From positions 496,001 to 560,000 of the forward strand of contig NW_026111184.1 of assembly GCF_024679095.1 (NCBI RefSeq): a stretch of DNA of 64,000 nucleotides, in the 5' to 3' direction. This stretch comes from Eriocheir sinensis (taxonomy: Eukaryota; Arthropoda; Malacostraca; Decapoda; Varunidae). Positions within the stretch are counted from its first letter, which is position 1, and the number at the start of each line of letters is the position of its first letter. Made by a program: the position numbers and the translations under genes. The notes beneath the pieces are model-generated. The model was not told where the DNA came from and did no database searches. It was given only the letters and a program-made list of their open reading frames with translations. Positions 1 through 13,852 of this stretch are shown here, piece after piece.

Positions 1-603
<603 letters not shown>

Positions 604-1090
604 CAAAAATAAATACAGAATACACAAAAATATATATGCAAAATACATAGAAACAATGTAAATTTGTTTCAAAATATATATATGAATACACATGAAATAA
701 GGTAGATTTCTATAAAAATACACATAAAATTAAGTAAATACGTATAAAAAATGTATACAAAATACACATAAAATAATGTAAATTAGTATCAAAATAAATA
801 AACAAAATACCAATAAAGAATGTGTATTTGTATAAATATATATACAAAATACACATTAAATAATATAAATTTGTTTAAAACTATACAAAATACACATGAA
901 ATGATGTAAATACGTATAAAAATATATATATAAAATACACATTAAATAATGTAAATTCGCGTCAAAATAAATAAACAAAATATCAATAAAAGAATGTGTA
1001 TTTGTATGAAAATAGATATACAAAATACACATAAAATAACCTAAATTTGTATCAAACTATATACAAAAATACACAAAAATATTTTAAATT
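604..1090 (-). repeat. Satellite block 2, T-rich strand on -
   Basis: A-rich on the + strand, so the same ~45-bp monomers run in reverse (AATGTAAATT, AAAATACACAT). About 11 monomers. Boundaries are near 603 and near 1090, where AATATTTTAAATTT passes into TTACCTTATTATA. No coding potential beyond repeat frames. Confidence 0.85.
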
Positions 1091-1525
1091 TAAATTTACC
1101 TTATTATATTTGTATTTTGAATATTTATTTTAATACAAATTAAAATATTTTATGTGTATTTTGGTATATATAATTTTATAAAAAATGCGTTATCTTATAG
1201 GTATTTTGCATCGTAGTTTTCATACAAATGAACATTATTTTATTAATATTCAGTGTATATATTTTGATACGATTTTATATTATACTATTTGTGTTTGGTA
1301 TATATTTTTTTATACATATTTTCATTATTTAATGTGTATTTTTTATATATATTTTATACAAATTAACGTTATCTTAAGTGTATTTGTTTATATAATTTCA
1401 TTCAAATTTACATTATTTGAAGTGTATTTTGTATATGTATTTAAATACAAACCTACCTAATTTTATGTGTATTTTGTATATTTATTTTCATACAAATTTA
1501 AATTATTTTTGTGTTTTTTTCTATA
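1091..1525 (+). repeat. Satellite block 3, T-rich strand on +
   Basis: About 10 monomers in HOR order C-D-E-F-G-H-I-J-K-L. Recognisable types include AAAAATGCGTTATCTTA (E), TACGATTTTATATT (G) and TATCTTAAGTGTATTTG (I). The block ends at a recurrent convergent junction of family J1. Confidence 0.87.
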
Positions 1526-1547
1526 AACATATAGAGTAAATTTCTAT
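1521..1547 (-). repeat. J1-type convergent inversion junction (reverse copy)
   Basis: The T-rich array on the left meets the A-rich array on the right at ATATAGAGTAAATTTCTATG. This is the reverse complement of the junction near 13835, 31205 and 41408, with small changes on the TATAAAC side. The flanks match on both sides, so this is a copied junction rather than an independent inversion. Confidence 0.75.
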
Positions 1548-4500
1548 GATAATATATATTCAAAATACATATAAAATTAAGTAAATAAGTATAAAAATAT
1601 ATATATCAAATACACCTAAAAAAAATAAAATTCGTATCAAAATAAATGAACAAAATTCCGAGAAAAGAACGTATATTTGTAGGAAAATAAATATATAAAA
1701 TACACATAAAATTACGAAAATTTGAATAAAAATATATACAAAAAAACAAAAAAAATAAATTTCAATTTGTATGAAAATAGATATACAAAATACACATATA
1801 ATTAGTTAAATTTGTATTTAAATACATGTACAAAATACACATAAAATAATGTAAATTTGTATGAAATGAAAACAAATTCACATAAAATAACGTTCATTTG
1901 TATAAAATAGATATACAAAATATACATAGAAAAATGTAAAATCGTATCAAAATAAATACATAGAATATCAATAAAATAATGTAATTTTGTATAAAAATAA
2001 AGATGCAAAATACCCATAAAATAAAGCATATTTTTTTAAAAATACATATACAAAAATACACATAGAATAATTAAATGTGTATTAAAATTAATATACAAAA
2101 TGCACGTACAATAAGGTAAATTTGTATTGAAAAAATATACAAAATGCACATAAAAGTGTAAATTTGTTTCAAAATATATATACGAATACACATAAAATAA
2201 CGTAGATTTCTATAGAAATATATATACAAAATACACATGAAATGATGTAAATACGTATAAAAATATCTATATACAAAATACACATTAAATAATGTAAATT
2301 CTCGTCAAAATAAATAAACAAAATATCAATAAAAGAATGTGTATTTGTATGAAAATAGATATACAAAACACTCATAAAATAACCTAAGTTTGTATAAAAC
2401 TACATACAAAAATACACAAAAATAATTTAAATTTGTATGAAAATAAATATACAAAATACACATAAAATTAGGTAGATTTGTATTGAAATACATATACAAA
2501 ATACACATACAATAATGGAAATTTGAATGAAAATATATAAACATGTACACTTAAAATAACGTAAATTTGTATCAAATATATATACAAAATACACATTAAA
2601 TAATGTAAATATGTATAAAAAAATATATACAAAACACAAATAGAATAATGTAAAATCGTATCAACAATAAATACACAGAATATTAATAAAATAATGTAAA
2701 TTTGTATGAAAATAAAGATGCAAAATAGAGATAAAATAACGCATTTTTTATAAAAATATATATACCAAAATACACATAAAATATTAAAATTTGTATTAAA
2801 ATAAATATAAAAAATGCACATACTATAAGGTAAATTTGTATTGAAATAGATATGCAAAATACATATAAAACAATGTAAATTTGTTTCAAAATATATATAC
2901 GAATACACATAAAATAACGTAGATTTCTATAAAAATATATACACATAAAATTAAGTAAATACGTATAAAAAAATGAATACAAAAAATACATAAAAATCGT
3001 ATCAAAATAAATAAACAAAATACCAATAAAAGAATGTGTATTTGGATAAATATAAATATACAAAATACACATACAAAATAAACATAAAATAAGGTAAATT
3101 TGTAATGAAATATATGTACAAAATACACATAAAATAATGTAAATTTATATGAAAATATACATACAAATACACATAAAATACCATGAATTTGTATAAAATT
3201 ATATATTCAAAATAAATATTAAATAATGTAAATGCGTATAAAAATATATATAAAAAGTACAAATAAAATAATGTAAATTCGTATCAATATAAATCAACAA
3301 AATACCAATAAAATAATATATATTTGAATCAAAATAGATTTACAAAATACACATAACATAACTAAAATTTGCATTGAAATATATACAAAAATACATAAAA
3401 ATAATTTGAGTTTGTATGAAAATAGATATTCAAAATACACATAAAACTAGGTAAATTTCTTTTGAAATATATATACAAAATACCCATAGAATATTGTAAA
3501 TTTGTGTCAAAATATATAAACAAATACACATAAAATAACGTAAATTTGTATGAAAAATATTTACAAAATACACATAGAATAATGTCAAATCGTATCAAAA
3601 TGAATGAGCAGAACATCAATAAAATAACGTAAATTTGTATGAAAATAAAGATGCAAAATACTCATAAAATAAAGCATATTTTTATAAAAATACATATGCA
3701 AAAATACACATAGAAAAATTAAATTTGTATTAAAACTAATATACAAAATGCATGTACAATAAGGTAAATTTGTATTGAAAAAATATGCAAAATACACATG
3801 AAAGTGTAAATTTGTTTAAAAATGTATATACGAATACACATAATATAACGTAGATTTCTATAGAAATATATATACAAAATACACATGAAATGATGTAAAT
3901 ACGTATAAAAATATATATACAAAATACACATTAAATAATTTAAATTCTCGTCAAAATATATACAAAATACTCATAAAATAACCTAAGTTTGTATAAAACT
4001 ATATACAAAAATACACAAAAATAATTTAAATTTGTATGAAAATAAATATACAAAATACACATAAAATTAGGTAAATTTGTATTGAAATACATATACAAAA
4101 TACACATAAAATAATGTAAGTTTGAATGAAAATATATAAATATATACACTTAAAATAACGTAAATTTGTATCAGATATATATACAAAATACTAATTAACT
4201 AATGTAAATATGTATAAAAAAATATAAACAAAACACAAATACAATAATGTAAAATCGTATCAAAATAGATACACAGAATATTAATAAAATAATGTAAATT
4301 TGTATGAAAATAAAGATGCAAAATAGCCATCAAATAACGCATTTTTTATAAAAATATATATACCAAAATACACATAAAATATTAAAATTTGTATTAAAAT
4401 AAATATAAAAAATGCACATACTGTAAGGTAAATTTGTATTGAAATATATATGCAAAATACATATAAAACAATGTAAATTTGTTTCAAAATATATATACGA

Positions 4501-7500
4501 ATACACATAAAATAACGTTGATTTCTATAAAAATATATACAAAATACACATAAAATGAAGTAAATACGTATAAAAAAAATGAATACAAAATACACATAAA
4601 AATCGTATCAAAATAAATAAGCAAAATACCAGTAAAAGAAAGTATATTTGTATAAATATAAATATACAAAATACACATAAAATATCGTAAATTTGTATAA
4701 AACTATATACAAAAATACACAGAAGTTATTAAATTTGTATGAAAATATATATACAAAATACAGCTAAAATAAGCTAAATTTGAATTGAAATGTACATACA
4801 AAATACATAAAATCTGTGTCAAAAATACATAAAATCTGTATCAAAATATTTATACAAATACATATAATAACGTAGATTTGTTTAAAAATATATAAACAAA
4901 ATACACATTAAGTAATGTAAATACGTATCAAAAATATGTACAAAATACACATATAATCATGTAATTCGTATCAAAATAAATAAACAAAATAGCAATAAAA
5001 TAATGTAAATTTTATATGAGAAAACATATACAAATAACGCAAATTTCTATAAAAATATATGTACAAAAATGCACATAAAATAAAGTAAATTAGCATAAAA
5101 ATATATATACAAAACACACACTAAATAATGTAAATGCGTACATAAAATAACCTAAATTTGTATAAAACTATATACAAAAATACACAAAAATAATTTAAAT
5201 TTGTTTGAAAAGAAAAATACAAAATACACATAAAATTAGGTAAATTTGTATGGAAATACATATACAAAATACACATCAAATAATGTAAATTTGAATGAAA
5301 ATATATAAACAAATACACTTAAAATAACGTAAATTTGTATAAAATATATATGCAAGATACACATTAAATAATGTAAATGTGTATAAAAAAATATATACAA
5401 AAAACAAATAGAATAATGTAAAATCGTATCAAAATAAATACACAGAATATCAATAAAATAATGTAAATTTGTATGAAAATAAAGATGCAAAATTCCCAAA
5501 AATTATCGCATTTTTAAAAAAATATATATACCAAAATACACATAAAATATTTAAATTTGTATTGAAATAAATTTACAAAATGCATATACAGTAAGGTAAA
5601 TTTGTATTGAAAGAGATATTCAAAATTACATATAAAACAATGTAAATTTGTTTCAAAATATATATACGAATACACATAAAATAAAGTAGATTTCTATAGA
5701 AATATATATACAAAATACATATGAAATTATGTAAATACGTATAAAAGTATATATATACAAAATACATATCAAATAATGTAAATTCGAGTCAAAATAAATA
5801 AACAAAATATCATGAAAAGAATGTGTATTTGTATGAAAATAGATAATAGATAATAAATTTGTATAAAATATATATGCAAGCTACACATTAAATAATGTAA
5901 ATATGTATAAAAAAGTATATACAAAAAACAAATAGAATAATGTAAAATCGTATCAAAATAAATACACCGAATATTAATAAAATAATGTAAATTTGTATGA
6001 AAATAAAGATGCAAAATTCCCATAAAATAGCGCATTTCTTATAAAAATATATATACCAAAATACACATAAGATATTTAAATTTGTATGGAAATAAATATA
6101 CAAAATGCACATACAATAAGGTAAATTTGTATTGAAAAAGATATGCAAAAATACATATAAAACAATGTAAATTTGTTTCAAAATATATATACGAATACAA
6201 ATAAAAAAACGTAAATTTCTATAAAAATATATATACAAAAGACACATAAAATTAAGTAAATACGTATAAAAAAAATGTATACAAAATACACATAAAATAA
6301 TGTAAATTCGAATTAAAATAAATAAACAAAATACCAATAAAAGAATGTGTATTTGGATAAATATAAATATACTAAATACACATACAAAATAAACATAAAA
6401 TAAGGTAGATTTGTAATAAAATATATGTACAAAATACATATAAGGTAATGTAAATTTATATGAAAATATATATACAAATACACTAAAATACCATGAATCT
6501 GTATAAAAATATATATTCAAAATAAATATTAAATAATGTAAAAGAGTATAAAAATATATATACAAAGTACATATAAAATGAAAATTAAGATGCAAAATAC
6601 CTATAAAATAACGCATTTTTTATAAAATTATTGATACCAAAATACACATAAAATATTTGAACTTGTATTAAATTAAATATACAAAATGCACATACAATAA
6701 GGTAAATTTGTATTGAAATAGATATGCAAAATACATATAAAATAATGTAAATTTGTTTCAAAATATATATACGAATACACATAAGATAACGTAGATTTCT
6801 ATAAAAATACATATACAAAATACACATAAAATTAAGTAAATACGTATAAAAAAATGTATACAGAATACACATAAAATAATGTAAATTCGTATAAATGTAA
6901 ATAAACAATATACCAATAAAATAATGTGTATTTGTATAAATAAAAATATACAAAATGCATATAAAATAACGTAAATTTATATAAAACTATATACATAAAA
7001 TAACGCAAATTTCTATAAAAATATATGTACAAAAAAGAACACTAAATAAATTTGCATAAAAATATATATACCAAACACACATTAGATAATGTAAATGAGT
7101 ATAAAAAAATGTATACAAAATACCTACGAAATAATCTAAATTCGTATCGAATTAAATTAAGAAATACCAATAAAATAATATAGTTTTGGATGTAAATATA
7201 TATACAAAATACACATAAAATAACCTAAATACAAATACAAATATACACATAAAATAATTTAAAATTGAATGAAATAAATATACAAAATAAACATAAAATA
7301 AGGTAAATTTGTAATGAAATATTTGAAAAAATACACATAAAATAATATAAATTTGTATGAAACTATATATACAAATACACATTAAATAACATGAATTTGT
7401 ATAAAATTTGTATCAAAATATATACTTATACACACAATAAAATAACGTAATTTTTTTATGAAAATGTATATACAAAATACACAAAAAATAATTTAAATAC

Positions 7501-8040
7501 GTAGAAAAATATATATACAAAAAACACATAAAATAATGTAAATATGTATGAAAATATATAAACAAATACACATAAAATAATGTAAATTTGGATAAAATAT
7601 ATATCATAAAATAATGTAAATTCGTATCAAAATAAATAAACAAAATATAAATGAAAGAATGTGTATTTGTATGAATATAAATATACAAAATACACATAAA
7701 ATAACGTAAATTTATATAAAACTATATACAAAAATACACAGAAGTAATTAAATTTGTATGAAAATATATACAAAATACAAACGAAATAAGCTAAATTTGA
7801 ATTGAAATATATATACAAAATACATGAAATAAAGTAAATTTGTATCAAAATATTTATACAAATACACATATAATAACGTAAATTTGTATGAAAATATATA
7901 AACAAAATACACATTAAATAATGTAAATACGTATAAAAAATATGTACAAAATACACATATAATCATGTAATTCGTATCAAAATAAATAAACAAAATACTA
8001 ATAAAATAATATAAATTTGTATGAGTAAACGTGTATGTTG
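1526..8040 (-). repeat. Satellite block 4, T-rich strand on - (longest block)
   Basis: About 6.5 kb of reverse-oriented ~45-bp monomers without any break in repeat character. From about 3050 onward it matches 17103-21885 in the same direction, and from about 4556 onward it matches 48471-52098 in inverted direction. It holds the ~400-bp shared cassette near 7030-7430. The longest open frame in the window (5888-6616, complement, 242 codons) lies here, and it shows only the 15-residue repeat translation with no domain. I see no gene, promoter or RNA. Confidence 0.92.
7030..7430 (-). repeat. ~400-bp satellite cassette, copy 1
   Basis: An ordered set of atypical monomers. It includes a truncated one recognisable as AACCTAAATACAAATACA near 7221, one with TTAAATTAAGAAATACC, and one with ATTTGCATAAAAATATA. 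The same ordered set recurs near 11.1, 15.1, 21.1, 24.1, 32.9, 38.9, 42.7, 45.3, 49.3 and 62.4 kb, in both directions. Confidence 0.8.
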
Positions 8041-9188
<1,148 letters not shown>

Positions 9189-11768
9189 GATTACGAAAAT
9201 TTCAATAAAAATATATACAAAAAAACAAAAAAATAAATTTCAATTTGTATGAAAATAGATATACAAAATACACATATAACTAGTTAAATTTGTATTTAAT
9301 TACATGTACAAAATACACATAAAATAATATAAATTTGTATAAAATGAAAACAAATTCACATAAAATTCGCGTCAAAATAAATAAACAAAATATCAATAAA
9401 AGAATGTGTATTTGTATGAAAATAGATATACAAAATACACATAAAATAACCTAAATTTGTATCAAACTATATACAAAAATACACAAAAATATTTTAAATT
9501 TGTATGAAAATAAATATACAAAATACACATAAAATTCGGCAAATTTGTATTGAAATACATACACAAAATACACATAAAATAATGTAAATTTGAATGAAAA
9601 TACATAAACAAATACACTTAAAATAACGTAAATTTGTATAAAAAAATATGTACAAAATACAAATAGAATAATGTAAAATCGTATCAAAATAAATACACAG
9701 AATATTAATAAAATAATGTAAATTTGTATGAAAATAAAGAAGCAAAATACCCATAAAATAACGCATTTTTTTTATTTATAAAAATATATATACCAAAATA
9801 CACATCAAAAAAATAAATTTGTATTAAAATAAATATACAAAAAACACATACAATAAGGTAAATTTGTATTGAAATAGATATGCAAAATACATATAAAACA
9901 ATGTAAATTTGTTTCAAAATATAGATACGAATACACATAAAATAACGAAGATTTCTATAAAAATATATATACAAAATACACATAAAATGAAGCAAATACG
10001 TATAAATTTTGATACAAATTTACATTATTTTATTGTATAAAATATATATAAAAAATACACATTAAATAATGAAAATATGTATAAAAAATATATATTCAAA
10101 ACACAAATAGTATAATATAAAATCGTATCAAAATATATACACAGAATATTAATAAAATAATGTACATTTGTATGAAAACTAAGATGCAAAATACCTATAA
10201 AATAACGCATTTTTTATAAAATTATATATACAAAAATACACATAAAATATTTGAATTTGTATTAAAATAAATATACAAAATGCACATACAATAAGGTAAA
10301 TTTGTATTGAAATAGATATGCAAAAAACATATAAAACAATGTAAATTTGTTTCAAAATATATATACGAATACACATAAAATAACGTAGATTTCTATAAAT
10401 ATATATATACAAAATACAAATAAAATTAAGTAAATACGAATCAAAAAATGAATACAAAATACACATAAAATAATGTAAATTCGTATAAATATAAATAAAC
10501 AAAATACCAATAACAGAAAGTGTATTTGTATAAATATAAATATACAAAATGCACATAAAATAACGTTAATTTGTATAAAACTATATACAAAAATACACAG
10601 AAGTAATTAAATTTGTATGAAAATAGATATACAAAATACACACAAAATAAGCTAAATTTGAATTGAAATATATATATAAATACATAAAATAAAGTAAATT
10701 CGTTACAAAATATTTTTAACAAATACACATATAATAACGTAAATTTGTAAAAAAAATATATAAACAAAATACACATTAAGTAATGTAAATATGTATAAAA
10801 AAATATTTACAAAATACACCAATAATCAAGTCATTCGTATCAAAATAAATAAACAAAAAACTAATTAAATAATGTAAATTTGTTTGAGAAAGCATATACA
10901 AAATACACATAAAATAACGTTTTAAGTTTCTATAAAAATATATGTACAAAAATGCACATAAAATTAGCTTGCATAAAAAAATATATACAAAACACACATT
11001 AGATAATGTAAATGAGTATAAAAATAACTATACAAAATACCGAGTTAAATAAAGAAAATAACAATAAAATAATGTAATTTTGGATGAAAATATATATAGA
11101 AAACACACATAAAATAACCTAAATACAAATTCAAATATACACATTAAATAATTTAAAATTGAATGAAATAAATATACAAAATAAACATAAAATAAGGTAA
11201 ATTTCTAATAAAATATATGTAAGAATACACATAAAATAATATAAATTTGTATGAAAATATATATACAAATACATATAAAATAACATGAATTTGTATAAAA
11301 TGTTTCAAAATATATACGAATACACACAATAAAATAACGTAAATTTTTATGAAAATGTATATATAAAATACACATAAAATAGTTTAAATACGTAGAAAAA
11401 TATATATACAAAATACACATAAAATAATGTAAATTCGTAAAAAATTAAATACACAAAATTCCAATAAAAGAATGTATATTTGTAGGAAAATATATATACA
11501 AAAATCAAATAAAATAACTAAAATTTGTATAAAAATATATACAAAAATACACAAAAATAATTTAAATTTGTTTGAAAATAGATATGCAAAATACACATAA
11601 AGTTAGGCAAATTTGTATTGAAATACATATACAAAACTCACATAAAATAATGTAAATTTGTATGAAAATATATAAACAAATACATATAAAATCACTTAAA
11701 TTTGGATAAAATATATAGATACAAAATATACATTAAATATTTTAAATATGTATAAAAATATATTATAT
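9189..11768 (-). repeat. Satellite blocks 6-7, T-rich strand on -
   Basis: Reverse monomers with a short forward interruption near 10005-10034 (ATTTTGATACAAATTTACA). From about 10036 to the right end the series matches 13998-15768 and the right part of 41413-43335. The left boundary, near TTTTATAAGATTACGAAAAT, looks like a one-off join. Confidence 0.88.
10005..10034 (+). repeat. Short forward monomer fragment inside reverse array
   Basis: ATTTTGATACAAATTTACA followed by TTATTTTATTG reads as two-thirds of a forward monomer, with A-rich reverse monomers on both sides. It marks the left edge of the segment shared with 13998-15768, where this fragment is absent. It is probably a repair or rearrangement scar. 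Confidence 0.7.
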
Positions 11769-11783
11769 TATATATATTTTTAT
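11752..11783. repeat. J2-type divergent junction with 12-bp hairpin arms
   Basis: Perfect inverted arms ATAAAAATATAT (11752-11763) and ATATATTTTTAT (11772-11783) flank an 8-bp AT spacer exactly where the array flips from reverse to forward. Equivalent hairpins with identical arms and 8-bp spacers lie at 15749-15780 and 43317-43348. The flanks match too, so the junction was copied. Confidence 0.85.
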
Positions 11784-12866
11784 TGATATTTGCGTTATTT
11801 ATGTGTATTTTGTATATGTTTTCTCATAGAAATTTACATTATTTTATTGGTATTTTGTCTATTTATTTTGATACGAATTACATGATTATTTGTGTATTTT
11901 TTACATTTTTTTTATACGTATTTACATTATTTAATGTGTATTTTGTTTATATATTTTTATACAAATTTACGTTATTATATGTGTAGTTGTATAGGTATTT
12001 TGATACAAATTTACATTATTTTATGTATTTTGTATATATATTTCAATTCAAATTTAGCTTATTTTATGTGTATTTTGTATATCTATTTATTTTAATACAA
12101 AATCAAATATTTTATGTTTTTTCGTATATATATTTTTATAAAAAATGCGTTATTTTATGGATATTTTGCATCTAAATTTTCATACAAATTTACATTATTT
12201 TATTAATATTTTCTGTATTTTTTTTTATACGATTTTACATTATTTTATTTGTGTTTTGTATATATATTTTTTATACATATTTACATTATTTAATTTTTTT
12301 TTGTATATATATTTGATACAAATTTACGTTATTTTAAGTCTATATGTATATATATTTTCATTCAAATTTACATTATTTTTATTTATATTGATAGGATTTT
12401 ACATTATTCTATTTCTTTTTTGTATATATTTTTTTATACACATTTGCATTATTTAATGTATATCTTGCTTATATATTTTATACAAATTTACGTTATTTTA
12501 AGTGTATTTGTTTATATATTTTCATTCAAATTTACATTATTCTATGTGTATTTTGTATATGTATTTCTATACAAATTTTCCTAATTTTATGTGTATTTTG
12601 TTTATTTCTTTTCATACAAATTTTAAATATTTTTGTGTATTTTTGTATATAGTTATATACAAATTTAGGTTATTTTATGTACGCATTTACTTTATTTAAT
12701 GTGTGTTTTGTATATATAGTTTTATGCAAATTTACTTTATTTGATGTGCATTTTTGTACATATATTTTTTTAGAAATTTGCGTTAATTTATGTGTATTTG
12801 TATATGTTTTCTCATACAAATTTACATTATTTTATTGCTATTTTGTTTATTTATTTTGATACGAAT
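11769..12866 (+). repeat. Satellite block 8, T-rich strand on +
   Basis: Forward monomers. The first ~600 bp match the right flanks of the other two J2 hairpins (15769 and 43336), including GTTTTCTCATAGAAATTTAC and the monomer with GAATTACATGATTATTTG. The match breaks near 12377, where two monomers are fused at ATTATTTTTATTTATATTGA. The block ends at a J4 junction. Confidence 0.88.
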
Positions 12867-13006
12867 GAAAATAGATATACAAAATATACATAAAATAAAC
12901 TAAATTTGTATTGAAATATATATACAAAATACATAAAATATTGTAAATTTGTATCAAAATATTTTAACAGATGAGCATAAAACAACGTAAATTTCTTTTA
13001 AAATAT
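12824..13006. repeat. J4 junction module with the AACAGATG variant monomer, copy 1
   Basis: TTTTGATACGAATGAAAATA joins a forward to a reverse array at 12866, followed by reverse monomers including the rare word TTTTAACAGATG near 12964. The same module occurs in direct orientation at about 52225-52425 and as reverse complement at about 34655-34837. Confidence 0.8.
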
Positions 13007-13008
13007 AC
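12867..13008 (-). repeat. Satellite block 9, short reverse block
   Basis: Only about three reverse monomers between two flips. The left flip is the recurrent J4 junction. The right flip (TTTTAAAATATACAATATC near 13005) appears unique in this window. Confidence 0.82.
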
Positions 13009-13835
13009 AATATCTATTTTCATACGAATTTAATTACTTCTGTGTATTTTTGTATAGTTTTATACAAATTTACGTTATTTTATGTGTATTTTGTATATTT
13101 ATATTTATACAAATACACATTCTTTTATAGGTATTTTGTTTATTTATTTTGATACGAATTTACATTATTTTATATGTATTTTGTATACATTTTCTTATAC
13201 GTATTTACTTCATTTTATGTGTATTTTGTATATATGTTTTTATACAAATCTACGTTATTTTATGTGTATTCGTATATATATTTTGAAACAAATTTACATT
13301 GTTTTATATGTATTTTGCATACCTATTTCAATACAGATTTACCTTATTGTATGTGTATTTTGTATATTTATTTTAATACAAATTAATTTTTTCATGTGTA
13401 TTTTGGTATCTATATTTTTATAAAAATGCGTTATTTAATGGGTATTTTGCATCTTTATTTTCATACAAATTTACATTTTTTTTTTAATATTCTGTGTATT
13501 TATTTTGATACGATTTTACATTATTCTATTTGTGTTTACATGAATTTAAATACAAATTTAACTAATTATATGTGTATTTTGTATATCTATTTTCATACAA
13601 ATTGAAATTAATTTTTTTGTTTTTTTGTATATATTTTTATTCAAATTTTCGTAATTTTATGTGTATTTTGTATATATATTTTCCAACAAATATACGTTCT
13701 TTTATCGGAATTTTGTTTATTTATTTTGATACGAATTTTCATTTTTTAGGTGTATTTGATATATATATTTTTATACTTATTTACATAATTTTATATGTAT
13801 TTTGAATATATATTTTCATAGAAATTTACTCTATA
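13009..13835 (+). repeat. Satellite block 10, T-rich strand on +
   Basis: Forward monomers in the order N-O-P then A-B-C-D-E-F-G, after which the series is cut (TTTGTGTTTACATGAATTTA near 13528) and jumps to the monomers preceding a J1 junction. The part from 13540 onward belongs to segmental duplication 3. Confidence 0.88.
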
Positions 13836-13852
13836 TGTATATACAAAAAAAC
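13822..13852. repeat. J1-type convergent inversion junction
   Basis: Forward monomers end at CATAGAAATTTACTCTATAT and reverse monomers start at GTATATACAAAAAAACAC. Matching junctions are near 31200 and 41402, with a reverse copy at 1521. A second subtype with a different right flank is near 59265, with its reverse copy near 47520. Confidence 0.82.

Noticed and set aside
5888..6616. 242-codon open frame on the complement, and well over a hundred shorter ones, rich in F, Y, I, L and C and looking like membrane proteins
   Set aside because: They repeat every 15 residues in step with the 45-bp monomer. Overlapping frames of the same strand are equally open, starts and stops fall at fixed monomer types, and no domain, conserved start context or non-repeat residues are seen.
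11752..11783. Hairpin as an intrinsic transcription terminator
   Set aside because: The stem is entirely A and T, no gene lies upstream, and the hairpin coincides with an array inversion.
13822..13852. J1 and J3 words as transposon ends or attachment sites
   Set aside because: I found no paired terminal repeats at a fixed distance, no target-site duplication and no coding capacity. The copies are explained by segmental duplication.
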